The notes beneath the pieces are model-generated. The model was not told the origin of the DNA. It worked only from the letters and a program-made list of their open reading frames with translations, and did no database searches. Shown here in pieces: positions 1 to 8,600 of a stretch of DNA of 33,752 bases; the stretch's first letter is position 1, and each line of letters begins with the position of its first letter. Made by a program: the position numbers and the translations under genes. Source of the stretch: an uncultured Verrucomicrobiota bacterium. GTDB lineage: Bacteria > Verrucomicrobiota > Verrucomicrobiae > Opitutales > Opitutaceae. The DNA is taken from the NCBI GenBank assembly GCA_946482165.1, contig CAMLQS010000013.1, positions 1 through 33,752 of the forward strand, read 5' to 3'.

Positions 1-254
1 CGCCGAAAATGTAGGCCAGACCGCCGGCCTGGCTTCCGCCGCCCGCGCCCAAACCACCCGACCAACGGTCTGGCCTTCATCGAGACCGTGGCGGCACGCC
101 GCGGCCGGCGTCCGCGCCGCCCGCCTTCTTCCCTCACGTCGACGGAATCGCAAATAAGTGGCCCCGAAGCCTGAAGAGCTCGACATTGATGTGTCGTTAA
201 ATCATCTCATTTCAAGGCACTCCCCGGCCCATCACCCCACCCCAATAACACCCC
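1..254. other. Left-edge stretch with no convincing gene
   Basis: No reading frame here looks like a real protein. A 10-base inverted repeat (GGCCAGACCG at 14-23 and CGGTCTGGCC at 66-75) could form a hairpin with a 42-base loop. It could be the tail of a terminator for a gene lying outside the window, but there is no T-run. The AT-richer part at about 165-230 is the likely promoter region for the PEP-CTERM gene starting at 255; I could not fix a -35/-10 pair. Confidence 0.4.
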
Positions 255-950
255 ATGAACCCCTCGTTCTCCTCCCTTCGTCGTGCCCGTATTCTGGCAT
301 TGGCTTTCTCGGGCGCTTTCCTCGTTCAGGCCGCCTGGGCCGACGCGCAGCTGACTTCCTTCGAAAGCGGCCTCTCTCCTTGGTTTGGAAACGGTCCGAG
401 CGGAACGGTTCACTCCATCAGCGCTGTCAGCTTCACCGATGGCGCCGCCAGCGCGCAGTCCGTATTTTCGCCCACCGGCGGCGTCTTCACCGACATCATC
501 TCCGTCCCGGTGAGCAACTACGCGGCGACCCTTAACTCCGGCGCCACGGGGATTCAGGCGGATGTCTATTTCGAGTGGGCCGGCAAGCCCCCCACCACCG
601 GCGGCGGCGGCGCCTATTACGGACTCCCTTTCAATCTTAACTACCAGGGAGGCTATGAGACCATCAACCCCACATCGGGCGGGCTTGTTGAAAACGGCTG
701 GAGCACCATCTCCTGGGAGCTCACGCCGGCTCAAATCGCGGCCATCACCGATGGCGGCCTCAGCTACTCCAACTTCGGCTTCCTGCTAAACGCGGGCGTC
801 TACGGCGACGCCGTGATAGGCGGCACCATCACGCTGAGATTCGACAACGTGGTCGCCGTCGGCGCCGTCCCCGAACCCTCCTCCTACGCCCTGATCGTCG
901 GCGGCCTCGCCCTCGCCGGCGTCGCCTGCCGCCGCCGTCGCCGTTCCTAA
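255..950 (+). CDS. PEP-CTERM sorting domain exported protein
   Basis: A 231-residue exported protein of unknown function. Residues 1-30 form a Sec signal peptide: an Arg-containing n-region (SLRRAR), a hydrophobic core and a cleavage-type AWADA end. The C-terminus is a textbook PEP-CTERM signal: the VPEPSS motif near residue 205, a hydrophobic helix, then an Arg cluster (CRRRRRS) ending the protein. In this family the exosortase/EpsH system recognises the signal, and such proteins usually go to the envelope or the exopolysaccharide matrix. The middle is Gly/Ser/Thr-rich with likely beta structure (LTSFESGLSPW near the start, LRFDNVVAVG before the tail), as in carbohydrate-binding-like PEP-CTERM proteins, but no named domain is evident. 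No exosortase is in the window. It stands alone and converges on the LytTR gene. Confidence 0.9.
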   Translation: MNPSFSSLRRARILALAFSGAFLVQAAWADAQLTSFESGLSPWFGNGPSGTVHSISAVSFTDGAASAQSVFSPTGGVFTDIISVPVSNYAATLNSGATGIQADVYFEWAGKPPTTGGGGAYYGLPFNLNYQGGYETINPTSGGLVENGWSTISWELTPAQIAAITDGGLSYSNFGFLLNAGVYGDAVIGGTITLRFDNVVAVGAVPEPSSYALIVGGLALAGVACRRRRRS

Positions 951-1039
951 ACGACGCCTTTGGGTTGCGTGAAGCGCTGCTCGTCCGCGACACCCGGACC
1001 CGGGCCCTGCCCCCTGCCGCACGGTCTCTGGCCAGATCC

Positions 1040-1786
1040 TCACCCGCCCTTCAGCCGCTCCTGCACCTCGCGCACGCCGCGGGTCAGGGGCAGCTCGACG
1101 CCGCCGGCCAGCGTCACCGCCGCGGGCGCCTCCCCCTGCGCCGGGCGCACCGCGCGCACCAGCGCCAGCCTCACGATCGCCCCGCGGTTTATCCGCATGA
1201 ACTCGTTCGGCGGAAGCGACTCCTCCAGCGCAACCATCGTCTCGCGCAGGATGTGGTTTCCCGCCGCCGTGTGCAGGATCGCGTAATTTCCCGCCGCCTC
1301 GATCCACTCGATCTCCGACACGCCCACCACGCTCACCCGGTTCGAGCCGCGCACCACGAAACGCCGCTCCGCCTGCGGCTCCATCGGGCGCGTCGCCGCC
1401 GTCTGCATCGCTCGCCGCTCGCGCGCCCGCGCCAGCGCCCGCGCCAATCGCGGCGGCGCCACCGGCTTCAACAAATAGTCCAATGCGCAGGCCTCGAAGG
1501 CTCGCACCGCGTGCTGATCGAACGCCGTCACGAACACGATCGCCGGCGCGTAATCCACCGGGAGCGCGCGCAGCACCTCGAAGCCGTCCATGCCCGGCAT
1601 CTGCACGTCAAGCAGGAGCAGGTCGGGCCGCAACAACTCCGCCGCGGTCACCGCCGAGAGTCCGTCGGCGCACTCCGAGACGATCGTCAGACCCGGCTCG
1701 GCCTCGAGCAGGCGACGCAGCCGCACCCGCGCGGCGCGCTCGTCGTCGACCATCAACACGCGAAGCGGAGCGGGATCGGCGTTCAT
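1040..1786 (-). CDS. LytTR-family response regulator
   Basis: A 248-residue DNA-binding response regulator of the LytR/AlgR class. The receiver domain spans residues 8-122, with the acidic pair D14-D15, phosphoacceptor D60 (LLLLDVQMPGMDGFE), T87 and K107 (LLKP). The LytTR DNA-binding domain spans about 142-245 and carries the family signatures IEWIEAAGNYAILHT and FMRINRGAIV. It overlaps the upstream histidine kinase by 4 bases (ATGA), so the two are translationally coupled and almost certainly partners. It is the last gene of the six-gene minus-strand set beginning with CotH. Regulators of this class usually control cell-envelope, autolysis or export genes; control of its own CotH/VTC/HlyD operon is an inference from position. 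Confidence 0.95.
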   Translation of the reverse strand: MNADPAPLRVLMVDDERAARVRLRRLLEAEPGLTIVSECADGLSAVTAAELLRPDLLLLDVQMPGMDGFEVLRALPVDYAPAIVFVTAFDQHAVRAFEACALDYLLKPVAPPRLARALARARERRAMQTAATRPMEPQAERRFVVRGSNRVSVVGVSEIEWIEAAGNYAILHTAAGNHILRETMVALEESLPPNEFMRINRGAIVRLALVRAVRPAQGEAPAAVTLAGGVELPLTRGVREVQERLKGG

Positions 1787-2925
1787 GCGGAGGTTCGGAA
1801 CGGAAGCTCGAGGACCACCACGCAGCCCCGCCCGCCCGCGCGCAACTCCATCGTGGCGCGATCGCCGTGCAGGGCCCGCAAGCGCGCCCGCGTATTGGCC
1901 AGGCCTATGCCTTCGCGCGCCGGCCCGCCCCCGCGCAGACCCGCCCCGTCGTCGGACACCTCGATCCGCAGGCGATCGGCCTCGCGCCGGGCGGCGATTT
2001 TCACCGTCCCCCCTTCCGACAGCGGCTCCAGCCCGTGGCGCACCGCGTTCTCGACCAAGGGCTGCAAAATAAACGCGGGCACCAGCGCCTCGCGCGCCTC
2101 CGGGGCGATGTCCACCACGCTCCTGACCCGTTCCTCGAAACGCGCCTGCATGATCGCCACGTAGGCCTCCACCAGCCGCATCTCCTCGCGCAGGGGCAGC
2201 TCCCGCTTCTCGGAAGTCTCCAAGGTGAGCCGCAACAGATCGCCGAGCGCCGTGATCACCGCGTCCGCCCGGTCGGGCTCCGTATGCACGAGGCCGGAGA
2301 TCGTGTTGAGCGTGTTGAAGAGGAAGTGCGGCTGCAGCTGCGTTCGCAGCGCCTCCAACCGCGCGGTGGCCAGGCTCGCCTCGCGCTCCTTCGCCCTCCG
2401 ATAGAAGAAGATCGCGTGCGCCGCGCTCGCGAGCACGAGGTAGGTCGAAAGCACCCGCCCGAGAATCCGCGGAAAGCTGCCCGGATCTCCCGGACCGTCG
2501 AATTTCCCCGAACCGGCGGGCCCGCCCGGCCGCGGTCCGCGATCATCCGGAGGGGACTCCAACCGGGAAAACCGCTTCTCCATCGACCCGCCAAAGCGGT
2601 CGAATCCCGGCCCATAGCGGATGTCGAGAAACTTGGCCCACCCCCAGGCGAGCGACGTGATCAAGGCCAGGGCGACCACTTGCGCCGCGATCCGCCCCGG
2701 CCAGCGCTCGCGCTCCAGCGGACGCCGATCAACGAAGCGAAAGAGCAGCGGCGCGGCGAGCGTCCACGGCAGCCAGTCGCGCACCGGCGCCTGCATGACC
2801 TCGACCCAGGTCAGCGGCGTGTTCGCCACGACCGCGAAGGACACCACGAACGCCAGCGCCACCCAGACGGCGAGCGCCAGCAGCCACCCGAGAAGCAGGG
2901 GGCGCAGCGGAGTGAAAAATGTCAT
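1783..2925 (-). CDS. LytS-type sensor histidine kinase
   Basis: A 380-residue membrane sensor kinase of the His_kinase (LytS/YehU) class. The N-terminus has hydrophobic segments at about 8-35, 50-64, 80-98 and 157-176, separated by a Pro/Gly-rich stretch at 105-155. The phosphoacceptor is H200 in LQPHFLFNTLNTISGLVH, the family hallmark. The HATPase_c domain follows, with N box LQPLVENAVRHGLEP, G box SDDGAGL and EGIGLANTRARL. The open frame continues upstream to 3930, but that part is an Arg/Gly-rich shadow of the HlyD-like gene. I chose ATG at 2925 because it starts a membrane segment and overlaps the HlyD-like stop by 4 bases. The stop overlaps the response regulator start. There is no obvious periplasmic sensor domain, so the signal is unknown. 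Confidence 0.93.
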   Translation of the reverse strand: MTFFTPLRPLLLGWLLALAVWVALAFVVSFAVVANTPLTWVEVMQAPVRDWLPWTLAAPLLFRFVDRRPLERERWPGRIAAQVVALALITSLAWGWAKFLDIRYGPGFDRFGGSMEKRFSRLESPPDDRGPRPGGPAGSGKFDGPGDPGSFPRILGRVLSTYLVLASAAHAIFFYRRAKEREASLATARLEALRTQLQPHFLFNTLNTISGLVHTEPDRADAVITALGDLLRLTLETSEKRELPLREEMRLVEAYVAIMQARFEERVRSVVDIAPEAREALVPAFILQPLVENAVRHGLEPLSEGGTVKIAARREADRLRIEVSDDGAGLRGGGPAREGIGLANTRARLRALHGDRATMELRAGGRGCVVVLELPFRTSA

Positions 2926-4034
2926 CTCAGAACCGCGGGTCCGGAAGCCGCGTCCAGCATCACGTCCACGAACTCCCCGGGACGCAATGTCAGCTCCGGA
3001 GGCAGGGAAATATACACCCGCAGCCCGAGCTCGGGGATGTCGGAGCGGTCGATCAACGCGAGCTGCGTCGTCGGCACCGGCTCCAGCACGCGGCCCACCG
3101 CCAGCACGCGGCCCTGGGCGGATCGACGATCCGGGCGACGGCTGCGCAACTCCACCGCCATGCCGGCGCGCGGCTCCAAGGGGAGCGGTTGACGCAGCCA
3201 GCCGACGAGCCGGCGCGGCTCCGGCGCGGCGATCTCCAGAAGCGGTTCTCCCGCCACCACCGTTTCCCCGGCGCGGCGAAACACGCGCGTCACCACGCCG
3301 TCCATCGGCGCGACCAGCGCTTCGGGCGCGAGCCGGGCCTCCGCCCAGCGGAGCTGGGCCTCGGCCACGCGCAAGGCCGACGCCAGCGCCGCGTCCGCCT
3401 CGGGGGCGCCGGACTCCGCCGCGGAGGCCGGCTCCAGCGTGGCGACCAGCCGCTCCTGCTCGGCGACCTGCGCCATCAGCCGTTCGCGCAGGAGGCGGGC
3501 GGTGTCGTAGGCCTCCTCGGTCGCCACCGCGCGGGCGCGCAGCGAGTTTTGCCGGGCGAGGTCGGTCTCGGCCTGCAACAGCTCCACGCGCAGCGCCGCC
3601 AGCGCGGTGCGCTCGCGCATCCATTCGAGGCGCAGGCGGTCGGCGTCGAGGGCGAGGCGGCGGCCGGCGATCACGGGCTCGCGGCCGATCCGCACCGCGT
3701 CGAGCTCGGCGCGCAGGGCCGCCAATTCCGCCGCCACGACGGCGGGGGCCTCCGCGCGCACCCGGCCGATCACCTCGCCGGCGCGGACCACGCGCATCGG
3801 CTCCGCGGCGAGCTCGAGCACGGTGCCGCCCTGCGCGGAGCGGAGCTCGGCCTGCGTCAACTCGGCCTCGGCCGTGAGCGCGGGCGCCACCGCCGTGTCG
3901 CGCCAGAGAAAGGCGATCAGCCCGGCGCACAACGCGAACGCGAACAGCGGCAGCAGCTCGATGCGAAACGCCCGCCAGCGCTGGTTCGCGGGCGTGGGGA
4001 TGGGTGGAAGCGGGGAAGCGGGGGATGGGGACAC
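2922..4034 (-). CDS. HlyD/RND-type membrane fusion (adaptor) protein
   Basis: A 370-residue periplasmic adaptor. After a Pro-rich N-terminus comes a single membrane segment at about 28-44 (LLPLFAFALCAGLIAFLW). A split biotinyl-lipoyl domain follows: first half near 60-90 (GGTVLELAAEPMRVVRAGEVIGRV), a long Ala/Glu/Arg-rich coiled-coil hairpin at about 95-230, and second half APMDGVVTRVFRRAGETVVAGEPLLEI. Beta-barrel domains complete it. Such adaptors link an inner-membrane pump to an outer-membrane TolC-type channel, yet neither partner is encoded nearby. The start is GTG and uncertain, because the first 18 residues come from a low-complexity G-rich stretch. It sits 24 bases downstream of the DUF4956 gene and overlaps the kinase start by 4 bases. 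Confidence 0.88.
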   Translation of the reverse strand: MSPSPASPLPPIPTPANQRWRAFRIELLPLFAFALCAGLIAFLWRDTAVAPALTAEAELTQAELRSAQGGTVLELAAEPMRVVRAGEVIGRVRAEAPAVVAAELAALRAELDAVRIGREPVIAGRRLALDADRLRLEWMRERTALAALRVELLQAETDLARQNSLRARAVATEEAYDTARLLRERLMAQVAEQERLVATLEPASAAESGAPEADAALASALRVAEAQLRWAEARLAPEALVAPMDGVVTRVFRRAGETVVAGEPLLEIAAPEPRRLVGWLRQPLPLEPRAGMAVELRSRRPDRRSAQGRVLAVGRVLEPVPTTQLALIDRSDIPELGLRVYISLPPELTLRPGEFVDVMLDAASGPAVLR

Positions 4035-4058
4035 GGGGAAAGGGGAGGCGGAACGGTG

Positions 4059-4745
4059 CTAGACTTCGGTTTCCTGGGCGGCCTCGATCCCGTGAAGGTC
4101 GGCGACGCCGGCCAACGCTCCCAGCTCGTGCAAGAGTTCTCCGGAGCGGGCCGGGTCGCGCAGCAACAGGTGGTAGGAGAGATCGGACGAGCCTCTCTCG
4201 CCGCCCTCGCGCCGTCGGGCCAGTCGCACGCGACGGCCGTGCCGCGCGAGCAAGCGGTCCAGGTCGCCGAGCTCGGCCGCCGAGCGGGTCCAGCGCAGGC
4301 GCAGGATGAAATCGTAACGCCAGCGGCTGCCGAAATGCACGAAGCGCGCGTAGATCATGATCGCGGCGATGATGAAGCCGCCGAGCACCGCCGTGGCGAA
4401 TTTCTGCGTTCCGCAGGCCATTCCGGCCACGAGGCCGGCGAGGACGTGCGCGGTGTCGAGCGTGTCGCGGAGCACGTTGCGAAAACGCACGATGGCGAAG
4501 ACAGCCATGAGGCCGAAGGCGGCCACGAGGTTGTGCGACAGCACGAGCATCACCAGCGCCACGATGACGGGGAGCAGGAGCAGCGAGACGACGAAGGCGC
4601 GCGAGTAGGACAGGCTGTCGTGCGTGGCCATGTAGACCCAGGCGAGGAGCTGCCCGAGCGCGAAGGCGAGGAGCAACGCGAGCGCGATGGTGCCGAGGGG
4701 CGTGGGGGCGAGGGCGTGGTCGCCGCGAAGAAAGCTGTCGAGCAT
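4059..4745 (-). CDS. DUF4956 family membrane protein
   Basis: A 228-residue protein of the DUF4956 family. About four hydrophobic segments occupy the first 120 residues (TIALALLLAFALGQLLAWVY, FVVSLLLLPVIVALVMLVLS, and FGLMAVFAIVRFRNVLRDTL, which carries the family's FxxVRFRxxxRD-like motif, then FIIAAIMIYARF). A soluble, Arg-rich cytoplasmic tail of about 100 residues follows. DUF4956 proteins are typically encoded beside VTC-domain and CotH proteins, exactly as here, and their biochemical role is unknown. I chose ATG at 4745 because it gives a short hydrophilic N-terminus (MLDSFLRGDHA) before the first membrane helix; longer in-frame starts give Arg-rich, non-family sequence. It lies 65 bases after the VTC gene. 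Confidence 0.9.
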   Translation of the reverse strand: MLDSFLRGDHALAPTPLGTIALALLLAFALGQLLAWVYMATHDSLSYSRAFVVSLLLLPVIVALVMLVLSHNLVAAFGLMAVFAIVRFRNVLRDTLDTAHVLAGLVAGMACGTQKFATAVLGGFIIAAIMIYARFVHFGSRWRYDFILRLRWTRSAAELGDLDRLLARHGRRVRLARRREGGERGSSDLSYHLLLRDPARSGELLHELGALAGVADLHGIEAAQETEV

Positions 4746-4810
4746 GGGGGGTGCGAAAAAAGGACGGGGGCGAAGCGGAACGAACGATGGGTAAGCTATG
4801 GGGGCGAGGT

Positions 4811-5623
4811 TCAGCCGGGGGAGCCTAAAAACCCGGCGATATCGCCGAGGGCGGTGCGCGCGGAGGCGGAGCGCACGCCGTTCCGCCCGAGCACGGCGCC
4901 GCTCGTGGCGAGTCCGTCGGCGTATTTCGCCGCGCTTTCCTGACGGAGCGAAAACCGGGCGACAAGCTGGTGCAGCCAGGCGGGGAAACGGTCGGTGAAC
5001 TTGATCTCGAGGATGACGCCGCCGGCAAAAACCGACGCCGGCGCCTGGAAGGCGGTCTGAAGGCGAAGTTCGGTCACGGGTTCGCAGCGCACGGCGCGGT
5101 CGAAGGTGACGCGCACCGCGCCGTCGCCGGCGCTGAGCCAGGCCTCGCGCTCGTAGGCGATGTGCGCGCTGGGGCGGGCATCCACGCGGCGGACGAGGTC
5201 GCAAAACGCCAGAAGGTCGTCGAAGCCGCGCGGCGAAGGGTTGGCGAGGTCCGAGAGGGCGGGCGTTTTCCCGGCGACGAGGTCGGCGACGGCGTCACGG
5301 CGCACGAAGGCGCGGCGCTTGCGGATGCAGCGGTCTTCGCGGCGCTTGATCTCGCACGTGACGGGCGCGAGGGCGTCGTCGTCGTAGTAGCGGACGCGGA
5401 GTTTGAAGCGGTTGCGCTCGCCGTGGAGCGTGGCGCGGCAGAGCACGTAGTCGGGCGAGTCGAGGTAGAGGCTGTGCACCGAATAGATCGGCAGCTCGGG
5501 GCTGGCTCCGTAGTCGTCGGGCTCGAGGTGGAGGCGCAGCACGCGGCGGATGGCGTGCGCGATGCGTTCGTCGACGTGATACTTCAGCTCGAAGCGGCGG
5601 GTTTGGAGACGGTCGGTAAACAT
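4811..5623 (-). CDS. VTC-domain (polyphosphate polymerase-like) protein
   Basis: A 270-residue VTC-domain protein of the triphosphate tunnel metalloenzyme fold. Visible tunnel-type motifs are RRFELKYHV (residues 9-17, basic/acidic pair at the start), YSVHSLYLDSPDY, NRFKLRVRYY, CEIKRRED, HIAYEREAW, VRVTFDR and the terminal VILEIKF. These alternating Arg/Lys/Glu strands match VTC4-type domains, which in yeast make polyphosphate from ATP. Activity of bacterial members is less well established, so polymerase function is inferred. No SPX domain or membrane helices are present. It follows the CotH stop by 15 bases and precedes DUF4956, the conserved CotH-VTC-DUF4956 grouping. Confidence 0.9.
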   Translation of the reverse strand: MFTDRLQTRRFELKYHVDERIAHAIRRVLRLHLEPDDYGASPELPIYSVHSLYLDSPDYVLCRATLHGERNRFKLRVRYYDDDALAPVTCEIKRREDRCIRKRRAFVRRDAVADLVAGKTPALSDLANPSPRGFDDLLAFCDLVRRVDARPSAHIAYEREAWLSAGDGAVRVTFDRAVRCEPVTELRLQTAFQAPASVFAGGVILEIKFTDRFPAWLHQLVARFSLRQESAAKYADGLATSGAVLGRNGVRSASARTALGDIAGFLGSPG

Positions 5624-5638
5624 GGCGCGGCGCGGGAG

Positions 5639-8600
5639 CTATTCGACGAGAACGACGCGCGTGAAAAAGCGCGCTTCGCCGCCCGTGGGGACGTCGACGG
5701 TTTTAGTCCCGTCGGCGGTGGCAAGAATGGTGGAGGCGGTGGTCCAGGCGACCAGGTCCGCGCTCGTGCGAATCTGATAGAAGCGGCCCGCGACGGTCGC
5801 CCAAGTAACCGTAATAACCGGCTCCCCCGAAACCGTGGAGAACGATTGCGAAGTGATGGCAAAAACCGAGCCGTTGTTTTGCGGATCGGTGCCGGCGAGG
5901 AACTCGGCGTAGTTGCTCTGGCCGTCGCCATCGCTGTCGAGAGTGGTGTCGTTGGTCGACGCGCCGACGGTGAGGCCGTGGGCGGTTTCCCAGGTGTCGG
6001 GAATGCCGTCGGCGTCGGTGTCGGTCGCGCTTAGGATGTCGATCGCGGCCGAGTTGCCGACGTAGGTCGAGGCGTAGGTCGAGGTGAGGATGGCGTCGTC
6101 GGCCGCGGTGGCGACGGCGAGATAGCCGAGGAATTCGCCCGACGCGAAGGTGGCGTTGGTCGGCGTGGTGGTGAGTGCGATGGAGGTGGCGTAGGGCAAC
6201 GCGAGGCCTGTGTTGGCCGTGCCGAAGGAAGCGGCGTTGTTGGACCACGTCCAGTTGGCGGAAGTGTTGCCATCGCTCGTGCCGGTGCGGCGCCAGGAGT
6301 CGGGCGTGTTGGCCACGACACCGCGCGTGCCGGCGGCGAGTCCGGCGCCGGACCACTGGCCGAGGGAAAGCGGGGCGACGGTCGTGGAGTTGACGGTGAG
6401 CGAGAGCGAGGCGAGCTCGGCGGCGGTCCAGCCGAAGGCGACGAAATCGCGCAGGGTGTTGGTGGAATCGAAGAGCATGACCCAGCCGCGCGGGGTGGTG
6501 TTGGTCCAGGCGATGGCGTTGCCGAAATAGACGCGGCCGGCGCTGTTGGATTCGGAGACGCGGAGGAGCGCGCCGGAAGCCATGCTGGCGGGCAGCGAGT
6601 AGGTGGCGGTGTTGCGCGAGGAAACGGTCGTGGTGCTGTCGCCGATGATGGCGAACCAACCGGTGGTGTTGACGGTCGAGGAGGAGACGTTTTGCAGCTC
6701 GAACTGGTCTTCGCCCTCGTCGGTCAGCTCGGTGATCAGGATGGGCGAGACGGCGGGGTTGACGCGCGCGGAGGTGATCGCGGAGACGCCGGAGAAGGTT
6801 TGCACGCGTCGGCCGCCGGCGTCGCGGGCCGAGACGAGCACCGGGAAATTTTTCCCGGCGTAGGCCGAGGCGGGGAGATATTCCCAGGTGAAATGGTCGA
6901 GCGAGCCGTGGGCGGCGACGGTGACCGTGAGAGTGGCGCTGACCGACGCGGTGGCGTTGGCCGCGCCGATGGTGACGGTGGAGGTGCCGGCGGCGACAGG
7001 CGTGCCGGAGACAAGGCCGGTGACGGTGTCGATGGAGAGGCCGGCGGGCAGGCCGGCGGCGGAGTAGCTCGTGGGGGACTTGGTCGCGACGACGCGGTAG
7101 GAAAAGGCGTCGCCGACGATGCCGGTGGCGGCGAGGCCGGAGGTGATAGAGGGCGGGTCGCCGGCGCCGGGCGAGCCGTATTGGACGGCGGAGGGAATCC
7201 AGTTGGCGCTCTGGCCCCAGACGCGGGCGGGCGTGCCGGCGGCGTCGCGGGTCGTCAGCGAGTAGCCGAAGTCGGCGCTGGCGGTGGTCGGATACCAGGC
7301 GGGCGAGTAGCTGAAGCGGAGGACGTTCAGAAGATAGGGGAAGGGCAGCGTGAGGGCGATCTCCTCGCCGGAGTTGTCGAGCGAGCCGGAGGAAGAGCCG
7401 GCGGCGAGGGCGTTGACCGCGGCGGTGGCGGTGTAGCGGGCGAGGTAGGTGGAGCGTTTTTTGCAGACGACGACGTAGGCGCCGGGCGCGAGGGTGGCGC
7501 CGCTGGCGAAGGTGTAGTCCATACCGGCGGTGAAGCGGACGCCGGAGAGATCGAGCGTCACGGTGGAGCTGATGTTCTGGAGCTCGACATACTCGTAATC
7601 GCCGCCGCCGACGGGCGCATACATGACCTCGGTGATGCGGAGGTAGTCGCGGAGGTTGATGTAGGCGGCGGGGGCGGCGGTGGTGTTGGATAGGCCCGGC
7701 GTGGGGAGGCTGAAGTTCGTCCAAGTGGCGCCGCCGTCGGTGGAGCGGCCGGTGGAGTAGTCGGCGAACTGGGCGGTGACGTCGGCGCGGTCGATGACGG
7801 CCGCGTTGGCGCCGACGAGCCAGAGGTCGTCGGAGTAGGCGTTGAGGCTGAAGCCGAGGATGTCGGCCTCGACGGCGGTGAAGCCGGAAGCGGCGATGTA
7901 GCTGAGCGCGGGGAAGGTGTAGCGCGTCGGGTAGGTGGAGAGGTTGTCGGTGATGACGAGGCCGCCGAGCGGGACGACGACGGCGGAGGGGTTGTAGATC
8001 TCGACGAAGTCGGCGGTGAGGCGGAAATCGATGTTGCCGGCCCACTCGTTGAGCTTGAGCGCGGAGGCGTGGGTGGCGCTCGTGCCGAGGGCGAGCGCGG
8101 CGCCGTTGGCGGCGCCGGGCGTGGGCGCGGCGAGGCCCCAAGTGTTGGCGTTGGCGGAGAGACGCGCGATGGATTTGTCGGCGAGCTGCGGGCCGAAAGT
8201 GACAGTGTCGAGGACATTGGCCGAGGCGTCGGCAAGGGTCACGGTGTCGCCGTCGGTATCGAGGGCGAAGCCGAGGGTGTCCGACGTGAGCAGCCGATAG
8301 GCGCCGGCGGCTAGCGTGGTGCCGGAGGGAAAGGTGTAGGCGTGCCCTTCGGCGTCGGAGATCGTGTAGCCCGAGAGCGAGACGGAAGAGGCGCTGGAGT
8401 TGTGGAGCTCGACGAGATCGGGATAGACGGAGCCGACGGCGTAGGCGCTGGTGTTGAGCGCGAGGATTTCGTTGAGGCGGACGGCGCCGGCGGGCGCTGA
8501 GGTGAGCGTGCCGGCGCCGGTGGCGGCGGCGGCCGGTGCGATCTTGGCCGCGCCGACGAGGCCAAGCAAATAGGCCTGGCGGTTGGTCATGAAGGTCTTG

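Noticed and set aside
2926..3930. Open frame continuing upstream of the histidine kinase
   Set aside because: Arg/Gly/Ala-rich and non-family; it is the antisense-frame shadow of the HlyD-like gene. The kinase starts at 2925.
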